64,000 nt of DNA, from the NCBI GenBank assembly GCA_945889325.1, contig CAMDBH010000007.1:1-64000 (forward strand). The letters run 5' to 3'. Under the pieces are notes generated by a model. The model saw only the letters and a list, made by a program, of their open reading frames with translations. It had not been told where the DNA came from and did not search any database. Below are positions 7,588 to 17,727 of the stretch, piece after piece (the stretch's first letter is position 1; the number at the start of each line of letters is the position of its first letter). A program made the translations under genes and the position numbers. Origin of the DNA: Klebsiella pneumoniae. GTDB taxonomy: Bacteria > Myxococcota_A > UBA9042.

Positions 7588-10131
7588 TCAGCGGAGCACC
7601 ACTTCCACGCAGTGATCCTTGTCCAAAAACCGCCGCGAGGTATTGAGCACATCTTCCACGCTAACCGCCAAAAGCGCTTGCAATTCACCGCGATAGGCGT
7701 CGCGGCCGAGGCCGCAGACTTCGTGCATACAAATCGTGCCCGCGCGCGCGTTGCGGCGCTGCAGGCCGATCGCATGACCACCGGCGAGACTTTGTTTTGC
7801 ACGCTCAAGTTCCTGGACTGCCACAGGCTTTTGCAACAGGTGATCGACTTGCTGCCATAGACCGGCGAGGGCCTGCTCGACTTTATCCGGCGAAGTGCCA
7901 ATGTACAAAGCGAAATGCCCTGCATCCAAGCCATCGACGTTCATGGCGCTGACGGTGTAAGCCAACGACTGGCGATCGCGGAGTTCCATAAACAGACGGC
8001 CGGACTGGCCGCCAAGGATCGTCGCAAGCACTTGCAATGCATAGCGTTCTGGCATCTTCAACGTCGCGGCTAAGAAGCCAATCGCGATGTGGGTCTGTTG
8101 CTTTTGCGACGTCGGACGCAGTTCGATCTTGCCGGTTAGGGGTTGCAGTTTAGGCAGTTGTGGCAGGGTATCGGCCACGCGATCGGTGGGTGTCCGCGCC
8201 TCAATGGCACGCGCGAGCGTGTACGGGTCCACGTCGCCCGCCGCCGCGTAAATCAGGCGGCCGGGCGCAAGCGTGCCCCGCAGGTAGCGGTGCAAATCTT
8301 CGCGCTGCAAACCGGCCAAACTCTGCTCATCACCCAACATATCGCGGCCATACGGATGCTGACCGTGCAGCGCGGCAGACATCGCGCGCAAAGCCACCCG
8401 TGCGGGCGAATCCGCTTGGTGGCGAATATCTTCCAGTTGCGAATTGCGCTCTTGCGTCAAATCTGCCGTCGGCAAATCGGCGTCAAACAGACAATCGAAC
8501 AGCAAATCCAACACAGCATCGCTGGTTTTCTTGAGCGTGACCGCCTGCACACCCAGGGAATGTTTGCCGCTCAGGCCGCCGACTCCAGCGGCAAGGCTTT
8601 CAATTTGTTGAGCAATATCGTCAGCCGACTTGCGCGCCGTGCCGCGCGTCAGCATGGCCGCCAGCAAGTGGCCGCGGCCGCTGCTCAAAGCGTCTTCGTC
8701 GCGCACGCCGCCCAAGGTCGCCACGCGTAGACCGATGACCGGCACGCTCGCATCGGGCTGGACCAAAAGCACATCGCCGCTGGGCAATACGACTCGCTCA
8801 ATGCCATCTAGGACATCGGGTTCATGCAGCGCCAAATGCACAGCGACCGGCTTGGCGAGCACTTGCTGCGTTTCAGCCAAAAGTGTTTCAGCTGTCGGCA
8901 CATCGGTAAAATCTTGGCCGGGCAGGAGCACAATTTGCACGCTGTCGGCGCGCAGGTACTGTTTGGCTACGCGCAACACATCGGCCAGCGTCACCGCTGC
9001 AATACGCTGATTATAAATGCGATCCCAGTGAGGATCGCCGGTTGCCGCGCTGAAATAACCGGCCGCATGGGCCAAGCCCTGCACACTTTCCAGCTTGTAT
9101 GTCGCGTCGGCCAGCATATTGCTGATGGCCTTGTCCAATTCCGCTTGACGAATGCCATCTTCACAGACTTGACGCACCACTTCCAAGCTGGCCAATCGCG
9201 CCGGCGCCAAGCGTTCGGCGCTGGTGTGTAGCGTCAGGGTAAACAGGCCTTCGTGCATCGGGGTGTAGGCAGAAGTCCCGATATCATTAACCAAATGCCC
9301 TTCGCGTTGGACGATCTTGACCAAGCGCGAGGAATCGCCCTGGCCCAAAGCCAACGCCAACACGTCCAGCGTCGGCACGTCCGGATGCTCCAACGGCGGA
9401 ATCGGCCACGCGTAAATGATGCGCGTTTCAGAAAAAGTCGCGGCCAAGACGTCGGCGCGCGGCTGCGAGGTCGGTTTGAGCGCGCGCGGCTTGGGCAACG
9501 CTGGCGTTGTCGGCAAATCGATAAAGGCTTGGGCAATCGCGGCTTGCACTTCAGCCGCATTGAAATCGCCCACCGCAATGACCGCGGCGTTGGGCGCGAC
9601 ATAATGCTTTTTGTAAAACGCCCGCATTTTTTCGGACGTCATTTCGCGCACACTTTCAGCCGTTCCGAGCACCGGCAAGGCGTACGGATGACCGGGATAG
9701 GCCATTTGAAACAAGCGTTTGTACGCGACGTTGCTCGGGCTGTCCTCGCTTCGTTTGATTTCTTCGACGACGACTTCGATTTCGCGGCGCAACTCTTCGG
9801 CATCAAATAAGGAATGACAAACGATGTCGGCCAAGACATCCAGACCGGCGCGCCAACTGTGCGCGGGCATCACGACGTGAAAACACGTTTGATCGCTGGA
9901 AGTCCAAGCGTTGATTTGGCCGCCGGCGGCTTCGACGTTCCCTGCAATTTCACCAACTTTTCGCGTAGGCGTGCCCTTGAACAGCATGTGTTCGTGCAAG
10001 TGCGCCAGACCGCGTTCGCCGTCGATTTCGTCAAAACCGCCTGAACGAATCCAGACTTGGAAAGCTGCGACGGGGCAGCCGTGGGACGCTTGAATGTACG
10101 TCGTCAGCCCGGAGGCCAAAGTGCTGAGCAT
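7588..10131 (-). CDS. M16 family zinc metallopeptidase (tandem domains)
   Basis: HLHEHMLFKGTPTR zinc motif and ~100 aa later REIEVVVEEIKRSEDSP; 847 aa. Confidence 0.92.
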   Translation of the reverse strand: MLSTLASGLTTYIQASHGCPVAAFQVWIRSGGFDEIDGERGLAHLHEHMLFKGTPTRKVGEIAGNVEAAGGQINAWTSSDQTCFHVVMPAHSWRAGLDVLADIVCHSLFDAEELRREIEVVVEEIKRSEDSPSNVAYKRLFQMAYPGHPYALPVLGTAESVREMTSEKMRAFYKKHYVAPNAAVIAVGDFNAAEVQAAIAQAFIDLPTTPALPKPRALKPTSQPRADVLAATFSETRIIYAWPIPPLEHPDVPTLDVLALALGQGDSSRLVKIVQREGHLVNDIGTSAYTPMHEGLFTLTLHTSAERLAPARLASLEVVRQVCEDGIRQAELDKAISNMLADATYKLESVQGLAHAAGYFSAATGDPHWDRIYNQRIAAVTLADVLRVAKQYLRADSVQIVLLPGQDFTDVPTAETLLAETQQVLAKPVAVHLALHEPDVLDGIERVVLPSGDVLLVQPDASVPVIGLRVATLGGVRDEDALSSGRGHLLAAMLTRGTARKSADDIAQQIESLAAGVGGLSGKHSLGVQAVTLKKTSDAVLDLLFDCLFDADLPTADLTQERNSQLEDIRHQADSPARVALRAMSAALHGQHPYGRDMLGDEQSLAGLQREDLHRYLRGTLAPGRLIYAAAGDVDPYTLARAIEARTPTDRVADTLPQLPKLQPLTGKIELRPTSQKQQTHIAIGFLAATLKMPERYALQVLATILGGQSGRLFMELRDRQSLAYTVSAMNVDGLDAGHFALYIGTSPDKVEQALAGLWQQVDHLLQKPVAVQELERAKQSLAGGHAIGLQRRNARAGTICMHEVCGLGRDAYRGELQALLAVSVEDVLNTSRRFLDKDHCVEVVLR

Positions 10132-10143
10132 AAATGATGATTC

Positions 10144-11238
10144 CTACGGATCGATGGGCTGGGCATTGGCGACAAAACGGGCCAAATCGTCAGCAAAAGG
10201 CGGCCGCGCAACACCCATCTCCGTGACAATGCCGGCGATCAGCGCGGCCGGCACAACGTCAAAGGCTGGATTAAACACGGCAAAATCGTTGGGTGCCCAT
10301 TGCACGTCGCCAAAACAGGTGACTTCACGGGCATCGCGTTCTTCAATGACAATGGCATCGCCGTGCGGACAATGCAAGTCGACCGTTGAGGTCGGCGCAG
10401 CGATGTAAAACGGGATGTTATGGTATTTGCACAGGATTGCCAGCCCATAGGTGCCAATTTTATTCGCCGAGTCGCCGTTGGCGGCCACCCGGTCGGCACC
10501 GGTGATCGCCGCTTTGACTTTGCCCAGTTTTAACACGTGCGCTGCCATGTTGTCGGTGATCAGGGTCGCTTCAATGCCATCTTGCGCACATTCCCAAGCA
10601 GTTAGCCGCGCACCTTGCAGCAGCGGACGCGTTTCATCGATCCAAACGTGCAATTTCTTGCCCGCAGCCAAGGCTGTGCGGATGACGCCAAGGGCCGTGC
10701 CATGGCCACCGGTGGCCAAACCGCCTGTATTGCAATGGGTAATTACGCCGCCTTCGTCGGGCATCAGCGCGGCGCCGTGCCGGCCGATGGCCAAACACAT
10801 CTCAATATCCTGGGCGTGGATTTTTTGGGCTTCGGCCACAAGCCCTTGCGCGCGCACGCCAACCGCCAGCGCGCGTTGCTCGTGGTTGCGCCGGCGCATA
10901 CGATCGATGGCCCAAAACAGGTTCACGGCTGTGGGTCGGGTTGCCGCAAACCGTTTGCACACTTCGTCAAACAGGACTTCATAACTCTCAGCATGCAACG
11001 GCGATTGTGCAGCGATGACCATCGATTGAGCCACGCCATACGCCGCGGCAATGCCGATCGCAGGCGCCCCGCGTACACCTAACGTGCGGATCGCAATGGC
11101 CACCTGATCGGGTTGAACGCAGTCCAAATACACGGTTTTGGATGGCAAAGCCCGCTGATCCAACAGCCGCACCACGGGTTGCCCGTGAATTTCTGCCCAA
11201 GCCACGGCGGAAAAGTTCTGCGCCAGCGCTTCAGCCAT
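10144..11238 (-). CDS. mtnA: S-methyl-5-thioribose-1-phosphate isomerase
   Basis: TLGVRGAPAIGIAAAYG, MTHCNTGGLATGGHGTALGVIR-type motif, VDLHCPHGDAIVIEERDAREV. Confidence 0.9.
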   Translation of the reverse strand: MAEALAQNFSAVAWAEIHGQPVVRLLDQRALPSKTVYLDCVQPDQVAIAIRTLGVRGAPAIGIAAAYGVAQSMVIAAQSPLHAESYEVLFDEVCKRFAATRPTAVNLFWAIDRMRRRNHEQRALAVGVRAQGLVAEAQKIHAQDIEMCLAIGRHGAALMPDEGGVITHCNTGGLATGGHGTALGVIRTALAAGKKLHVWIDETRPLLQGARLTAWECAQDGIEATLITDNMAAHVLKLGKVKAAITGADRVAANGDSANKIGTYGLAILCKYHNIPFYIAAPTSTVDLHCPHGDAIVIEERDAREVTCFGDVQWAPNDFAVFNPAFDVVPAALIAGIVTEMGVARPPFADDLARFVANAQPIDP

Positions 11239-11254
11239 CGATTCCTCCTTTTAT

Positions 11255-14200
11255 TTACCTTACTTGCAACTGGCCGATCGTCACGCGGTTGTCGTTGTGC
11301 TTGATCACACCTTCACCGCTGGCGGATAGCAGCGGCATGCGCGTGTCGCTGCCCGGGTTGTACCAGCCCAAAATGATCTCATTCGGGCCGGATTGGGTGC
11401 CCAGCGGCACTTCCTGTTCGAAAGAATCTGCAATAATATCGCCGACCATCCAGTGATTGGTCTGGAAGCAGCCGCCGCAAGGTTTGCTGCCTTCTTCCTC
11501 AGACGGATCGGGATCGGTCAGCGGCCAGCGATCCAAGTTCAGCGGATGCGGATGCATGAACAATTTCCACGAGGTCGGCACTTGCTTGAGCACTTTCCAA
11601 TACAGCGTCAGCTTGTATTTTTGCGAGCGCGCGACCGACGGCTCCGCCAGCTTGTAACCGATCAGCGCGATTTGATTGTCAAAATTCGCTGCCATCTTTT
11701 TCACGCCAGTGAGCTTGTCAAATTCATCCTGGCTTAAGATCGCCTTGCGCACCCAATTTTGGTCCGCCGCGCCCGGCGGCAAGCGATTGGTCGCCAGCAC
11801 CAAACGCGAGGACGCCGCATCCAGCACCGCAATATGCTGCCCAGCAAAAGCCTGACGATAGGCATGATTCAATTCAGAAAAGCCGTCCTTGGGCACCACG
11901 ACAAAGCGCGAACTGCCTTCTGGTGCCGCAAATTTCTCATGTTCAGCTGGGCCGTTGGCCCACTTGTCCAACGCAAATGCCCCCTTGGTCGGATCATCGG
12001 TGGTGAGATCTACTTTTGCGGCGACCGTCAAACTATCCGCTGTATTATCTAATACTTGAACTGCATCACCGGTGGGCGGATACAACGTCGCCCCTTGCCA
12101 AGCGTGCGGCGTCCACTTGGCGCCGGTCACGCCAATTTCCAGTCCATCCGCTTTGGTTGCCACGCCAAACCACGCGTTTTGATCGCGTTTGCCGTCTTTG
12201 TTGGCATCCACAGCGCTGGAGAAGCCGGGCAGCACGATGGTGCGGGCGAGGCCGCCTTCACTGTTGTCGGTGATGCGTGTGGCGACATTGCGCGCCGCGA
12301 GCAGGTTGAGCACGGCCTGCCGATCTTCAATCAGCGGCATGGTGGCCGTATAAAAATTGTTGTCGTTGGCGGACTTGGCCGATCCGTGGGTAAACGTACG
12401 CGGTGTGCCAGTCTGGTCTTTGCCTGCGCCGCCAGCATCGGCGATTTTGACCAGCAAATGCTTTTGCGAGTAGTGCACCGACAGAGCCGGCAACAGCGAA
12501 TACGCATAACCCGCTGAAAAAACAAAGGCAGCAAACCCCAGAGCGGTTGCCGCAAACCGAGGCTGCTCCAATTTGCCGATGCCATTGACAAGCAGGGTCA
12601 TCAAGCGGTCGAGCAAGCGAAGCCGCAAAGCCAAACGGTTGACAAGCAAGGCCGCCGCAACGCCGATCAGCAGACCGCTGTCCGGGGCCGTCAGCACGAC
12701 GTGGGCGAGGTATTTGAGCGCATCGCCCAACGGTTGCACTTCCTGGACATAGCGTTGGGCAAAGACCATGAACACCGGCCCAGCAACGATTTTGCCGATC
12801 ACGAGCAGCGGCCAACCGTAAGCACCGGCATCTTCTTGCGCCACGGCCCAAACGGCCAGCATCGAGGCCAACGACCACAGCCAAATGCCTGCCAAGTATG
12901 CGTAACTCCAAGTACCTGCGGCCTGACTGGCGCCGATGCCCAAGCCCGCGACCGCAGCCAGCGCGAGCAATCCGACGATCAACGGCGCCCGCGTCGCCAA
13001 CCCGCGCGCCAGAGGCGCAAGCAAGTTGTCGTCGGCAGCGGCAAATCGCTGCAGCCCATTGCGCCCAATCAAAGCGACAATCGCCGCCAGCAACGGCACG
13101 TAAAACGCCGCGTTGCCCAAGCCAGCGCCCAAAGCGCCGGCCCAATCGCCAGCATGAAGTTCGGCATACTTGGCCAAGCCTGCGAACAAAACGGTCGCAG
13201 CACCGACTGCAACGGCCGCGATTGCCACCGGCAAGGCGCTAAAACCGCGGCTGATTGTCAGCGGCAAGCGCAGCAGAAAATGCTGGCTCATTTGACCGCG
13301 GGGCGTAAGCGTCGCCGCAGCGGCCATGGCCAACGTCAGCGCAAACACGATTGCCCCGGCGAGCACTTCTGGGCGGCGGCCCTGCAGTTCAACCCAAATG
13401 CGGTCGTAGTTATAACCGCTAGTAATTGCGTTTGATTTCAGCAGAACATCCAGCTTTGTGCCGAGCGAAATCAGGCTGTCCAATATCCAAGCCACGCCGA
13501 CCAGGCCCAGCGCCCAAGCCGCCGCGCGCGGTTGGCGCAACTTGGCGATCGTGGCGCGCAAAGACGCAAGCGGTTCGGCGCGCCCCAGTGCAAAGCCCAG
13601 GACCGATAAAAGCGCGACGGCGCGCAGCGATCGCGGCATCAGCAGGTCGGCAGGCCATGGAAAATCGGTGCCGCCAATCGGCGGATCAAAGGCGATAAAG
13701 CGCGTCACGGCGTCGGCGCCTTTGCCGATTTCGCGGTGCAAAAGCAAAGTGGCAAGTGCGATAAACACAGCTAAAACACGGCCTTTGAGCTTGCCGCGCA
13801 GCAGATCGGCCAGCATCACCCCCGTGACGATGGCGGCGAGCGGTGCGGCGGGAATGACAAAATGGTTGTATTTCTTGATCAGCAGCGCGTCGATGCAAAA
13901 TGGCACCAACACGCCGATGAGCAGCACAGCTGAAACGCGTTGCGCAATCGCATGTTGTTCTGTAAAATCGGAGGCTTCCTCCGTATTGGGTGTGCCTAGA
14001 AGGCGCGCGAGGCCAACGACAAACGGCGCCCCCCAAGGAAACAGGCCGAAGCCTGCTTGGCCGACAAACCACGCAAAATCGCGGTGTACCATGTCCGGAC
14101 CGCCGCCAAAGGGCCATTGGGTGAAACGCAGGCTGCGCAAGAACATGTCGTCCGGATTGCCGTTGTAAACCAGGTTCGCGGCGATCGCGGTGGCGACGCC

Positions 14201-15352
14201 TGCGAAAACGGTGGCCGCGATCGCGGCCGGCTGGGCGCCAAGAGCCAGCACCGCCAAGCCCGCAATCCCGCACGCGATACCAGCGCCCGCCATGCCGCGA
14301 CCGAGCAGAAGAATCGCAAAACCCAAGACAAACCAGCCCAACCAAAGCCAGCCGCGGCGCAGCATGCCTTGGGCCAAACCCAGCGTACACAAAGCGATAC
14401 CCAGCGGCGCGGTCGCTTCAAAGGTCAGCACCCGACCCAAGCCAAAGGTCATGGGCAAAGTGGCGTAAACCAGCAGCACAAGCCAAGCCTCCGTCGTGCC
14501 CCACAGACGCCTCGCGGCGACAACAACAACCAAACCGAGCAATATCGCCAGCAACGCGGCGGGAAACCGCGCGGCAAATTCACTGGGGCCCAAGATCTTT
14601 AGGCTCAGCCCGGTCAGGGCGGCGTCGAGCCAAGGCGCTGTTACACTTTGGTTATCGCGCATGTGCACTGGCAACGACCACGGCGACGGCGTGCGCAATT
14701 TGAGCGCCGCGGCAACGTCGGCGGGCTGTAGAATCGCATCGTCGGCGGCATAGGCAGAAGCGAGCAACGCGGCCGCGCGTTCGTCGGAAAATAGCCCCGC
14801 AAAGATTGAAGTTTTATAAGCTATCAGCGACGCCTTGGCTCGTCCCAGCGCCAAATTCTTGCGCAGGTTTGCCGATTCCGCGGGCGTTTTCTTGCTCAGC
14901 AGCAACGTCGGCGTGCCGCGGTTGGCGCTTTCCATGGTGGCCAGTTGTCCTGCCAATACTTCCACACGCTTATCTGCATCTGTGCGCGCTTCGCCGAGCA
15001 CGGCGTCGACGTCGACCACAAGCGCGTGAGAGACTTGGCGGGTGGCCCGCGTGACGGCTTGCTGCATGGCGGAAACGGCTGTCGTATCGCGCTGTTCAAA
15101 TGGGTGGGCCAAGACAAATTGGCCCGGCAATTGCTTTTCAATTTGCGTCAGCAGCGTGCCTGTGCCGGCTTCAACGATCACGACCCGCGGCGGCGCAGCC
15201 ATGTGGCGACCGACAGCGGCGCGATCCATTTCCCACGGATCGAGCAGACCGGAGCGCCCCAAGGCAGGCAACAGCAGCGCTGACAAAATGACTGTCGTAA
15301 CAAGTAACTGCCAGCGATTCAGAGAGGCTTTGAGGGGGCTCAAACTCATCAT
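11255..15352 (-). CDS. Large GT39/ArnT-like membrane glycosyltransferase family protein
   Basis: Many hydrophobic segments; APWLDAALTGLSLKILGPSEFAARFPAALLAILLGLVVVVAARRLWGTTEAWLVLLVYAT. Confidence 0.65.
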   Translation of the reverse strand: MMSLSPLKASLNRWQLLVTTVILSALLLPALGRSGLLDPWEMDRAAVGRHMAAPPRVVIVEAGTGTLLTQIEKQLPGQFVLAHPFEQRDTTAVSAMQQAVTRATRQVSHALVVDVDAVLGEARTDADKRVEVLAGQLATMESANRGTPTLLLSKKTPAESANLRKNLALGRAKASLIAYKTSIFAGLFSDERAAALLASAYAADDAILQPADVAAALKLRTPSPWSLPVHMRDNQSVTAPWLDAALTGLSLKILGPSEFAARFPAALLAILLGLVVVVAARRLWGTTEAWLVLLVYATLPMTFGLGRVLTFEATAPLGIALCTLGLAQGMLRRGWLWLGWFVLGFAILLLGRGMAGAGIACGIAGLAVLALGAQPAAIAATVFAGVATAIAANLVYNGNPDDMFLRSLRFTQWPFGGGPDMVHRDFAWFVGQAGFGLFPWGAPFVVGLARLLGTPNTEEASDFTEQHAIAQRVSAVLLIGVLVPFCIDALLIKKYNHFVIPAAPLAAIVTGVMLADLLRGKLKGRVLAVFIALATLLLHREIGKGADAVTRFIAFDPPIGGTDFPWPADLLMPRSLRAVALLSVLGFALGRAEPLASLRATIAKLRQPRAAAWALGLVGVAWILDSLISLGTKLDVLLKSNAITSGYNYDRIWVELQGRRPEVLAGAIVFALTLAMAAAATLTPRGQMSQHFLLRLPLTISRGFSALPVAIAAVAVGAATVLFAGLAKYAELHAGDWAGALGAGLGNAAFYVPLLAAIVALIGRNGLQRFAAADDNLLAPLARGLATRAPLIVGLLALAAVAGLGIGASQAAGTWSYAYLAGIWLWSLASMLAVWAVAQEDAGAYGWPLLVIGKIVAGPVFMVFAQRYVQEVQPLGDALKYLAHVVLTAPDSGLLIGVAAALLVNRLALRLRLLDRLMTLLVNGIGKLEQPRFAATALGFAAFVFSAGYAYSLLPALSVHYSQKHLLVKIADAGGAGKDQTGTPRTFTHGSAKSANDNNFYTATMPLIEDRQAVLNLLAARNVATRITDNSEGGLARTIVLPGFSSAVDANKDGKRDQNAWFGVATKADGLEIGVTGAKWTPHAWQGATLYPPTGDAVQVLDNTADSLTVAAKVDLTTDDPTKGAFALDKWANGPAEHEKFAAPEGSSRFVVVPKDGFSELNHAYRQAFAGQHIAVLDAASSRLVLATNRLPPGAADQNWVRKAILSQDEFDKLTGVKKMAANFDNQIALIGYKLAEPSVARSQKYKLTLYWKVLKQVPTSWKLFMHPHPLNLDRWPLTDPDPSEEEGSKPCGGCFQTNHWMVGDIIADSFEQEVPLGTQSGPNEIILGWYNPGSDTRMPLLSASGEGVIKHNDNRVTIGQLQVR

Positions 15353-15499
15353 GCGTGTGGTCAACCCTGTTTGGTGATCGGGCGGCTTGGCTGGCTGCAA
15401 GTGTTGCAAGCGGCGCGAGAGTTTAGGTATTCGCAAGCAAAATGTCCAATCGGTCGCAGCTGCCGAACGGTTGACAGAAACGCGGCACATTGCAGATTG

Positions 15500-15600
15500 T
15501 GTCAAGCCCCCCAGGCGGCGACGAACTAACTTATTGTCCTAATATTATGTATCTTTTGCGCTCGACGGCACCCGCCGCGTTCGCTGCGGGGGGCTTGACA
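15500..15600. repeat. Perfect 13-bp inverted repeat bracketing ~100 bp upstream of dnaG
   Basis: TGTCAAGCCCCCC (15500-15512) / GGGGGGCTTGACA (15588-15600). Confidence 0.7.
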
Positions 15601-15622
15601 AAGTTTGGGTGGCGAGTACCAT
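15595..15622 (+). promoter_or_regulatory. Candidate sigma70 promoter for dnaG-rpoD
   Basis: TTGACA, 16-nt spacer, TACCAT; the -35 lies inside the right arm of the inverted repeat. Confidence 0.4.
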
Positions 15623-15707
15623 ACACGGTCCCGCGCACCGCAGCGCTGCGGGGTAAGTGCCTAAATTTATTTCACTTTTCTGACTTATTGTGCTGGAAAA
15701 CGCCTGC

Positions 15708-17639
15708 ATGTCCGGTTTGATTCCCCCTCAAGCGATTAAGGATGTCGTCGAGCAGACGGACATGCTCGCGGTTGTGCGCGACGTGATCGAGTTGCGCAAG
15801 GCGGGCACGAGCTACAAGGGTTTGTGCCCGTTTCACCACGAAAAAAGCCCGTCTTTTCATGTCAATCCGGCACTAAAGCTGTACCATTGCCATGGCTGCG
15901 GCGCGGGCGGCGATGTGATCAAATTTGTGCGCGAAACGCGCGGCTTGTCGTTTGTCGAAGCGGTGGAGCACTTGGCGAATATGCACGGCATTCGCTTGCA
16001 GCGCGAAGATGTGCGGCCCGAAGAAATGCAGCGAGCGGCACAAGAGCGGTCGCAGCGCGGCAAGATGCTTGAACTCAACCGCGCGGCGCAGGCGTTTTTT
16101 CGCGGGCGATTTAGCCGACCTGAGGGCCGTCTTGCTTTTGCTTACGCGGAAAAGCGCGCGCTGGGTCCTGAAATCGCAGAGAAATATGGTCTAGGCGCCA
16201 GCGGCACGGACTGGGCTGAATTGATGCAGCATTTGCAACGGCGCGGTTTTGCCGACGGTGATTTGGCGGCGATGGGTCTGGGAAAGTTCAACGATTCTGG
16301 AAGCCTGTACGATCGTTTCCGCAACCGCTTGATGTATCCGATTTTCACTTCCGCCGGCGACTTGGTCGGCTTTGGCGGCCGCGATCTGACGGGCGGTGAA
16401 AAATCGGCCAAGTACATCAACTCCAGTGAAATTACGCTGCAAGGTGAAAACGAAGGCAGTCGGTTTTACCACTTTTACAAAAAGGGTCAGATCGTGTTTG
16501 GCCTGTGGCAGGCGCGTCAGGCCATTCGGCAGCACAAGTTGGCCATTTTGGTGGAAGGCAATCTGGATGTGATGACGCTGGCGCAAGCGGGATTTGAACA
16601 CGCTGTTTGCGCGGGTGGTACAGCCATCACGGAGGCTCAACTTGCTGAAATTAAGCGATTTACCGATCGGGTCGCCTTGGTTTTTGACGGCGACAGCGCT
16701 GGGCGCAAAGCGGCGATGAAGGCGGTGTTGGTCGCGATCGGTGCTGGGTTGCAAGGCGCCTATGTCACGATGCCCCAAGGCGAAGATCCCGATAGTTACA
16801 TCCGAAAATACGGCGCCGCGGCCTTTGCCAATTTGCTCAAAAGCGCACCGGAACTGGTCATGGGCTACATCGATGCGCTGCGCGCCGACGACGCCCTGCT
16901 TTCCGCCAACGACGATTCGCTGCAAAGCAAGACAAGTATTGTGCAAAAAGCGGGACCGCTGATGAGTTCAATCGCCGATCCGATCCTCCGCGGCATGGCG
17001 CTGAAATACCTAGAGGCGCACGCGGTGGATCGCAATGTGCACCAAGGCAACGGTCAGCTGGAATTGCAAAGGTATCTTCAAGTGTTGCCGACGCTTCCGA
17101 CCACAGCTGTGGCGCAAAAATCACCGGCCTCTGCCCTGGCCAATGAGCCGGAAATTCCCAAAGTTGAACAGGATTTTGCCGCTTGTTTGGTTTGGTATCC
17201 CGCCATGCTGCAGGAAGTGGAAGCGTCGGGCGTTATCGAATTTGTCTCACACGCGGGCTTGGGCCAAGCGCTGCGCGACCTGTGCACTTACGCGCAGCAA
17301 CTGCGCGCAACCAATGAGCAAATGCCGCACGAAGCGCCTGTCGCATTGGATGGCCGGGCGGTTGCGCAGTGGGCGCAGGGCATCGCCGATGGCCGCGCTC
17401 GGCGCGCGCTTTTGGTTTGGGTGATGGAACCACCGCTTGTGGCCGCCGATCACGCGGGTACCTATTTACAGCAATGTATTCAGCGCCTTCAGGCGGCCGC
17501 GGTGACTGAACAGATCCAAGATCTCAAACAGAAATTGCGCCAGCCCAATTTGGCGCAAAACCAGTTGGCGTGGTTCGGTGCCGAAATGATGCGTCTCAGC
17601 CAGATTCAGCAGGCGCTCAAACTGCGCACGGTCCGTTAA
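15708..17639 (+). CDS. dnaG: DNA primase
   Basis: YKGLCPFHHEKSPSFHVNPALKLYHCHGCGAGGDVIKF zinc finger; EGNLDVMTLAQAGFEHAVCAGGTAITEAQL; LVFDGDSAGRKAAMKA. Confidence 0.97.
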   Translation: MSGLIPPQAIKDVVEQTDMLAVVRDVIELRKAGTSYKGLCPFHHEKSPSFHVNPALKLYHCHGCGAGGDVIKFVRETRGLSFVEAVEHLANMHGIRLQREDVRPEEMQRAAQERSQRGKMLELNRAAQAFFRGRFSRPEGRLAFAYAEKRALGPEIAEKYGLGASGTDWAELMQHLQRRGFADGDLAAMGLGKFNDSGSLYDRFRNRLMYPIFTSAGDLVGFGGRDLTGGEKSAKYINSSEITLQGENEGSRFYHFYKKGQIVFGLWQARQAIRQHKLAILVEGNLDVMTLAQAGFEHAVCAGGTAITEAQLAEIKRFTDRVALVFDGDSAGRKAAMKAVLVAIGAGLQGAYVTMPQGEDPDSYIRKYGAAAFANLLKSAPELVMGYIDALRADDALLSANDDSLQSKTSIVQKAGPLMSSIADPILRGMALKYLEAHAVDRNVHQGNGQLELQRYLQVLPTLPTTAVAQKSPASALANEPEIPKVEQDFAACLVWYPAMLQEVEASGVIEFVSHAGLGQALRDLCTYAQQLRATNEQMPHEAPVALDGRAVAQWAQGIADGRARRALLVWVMEPPLVAADHAGTYLQQCIQRLQAAAVTEQIQDLKQKLRQPNLAQNQLAWFGAEMMRLSQIQQALKLRTVR

Positions 17640-17727
17640 AGAGTCAGTGTACGGCAGGCAGACAAGTTAAGTAGTTATCAACAGTTATGCGGTCATGTTG
17701 TGGCCATTGTCAAGGAAAGTGCAACTT

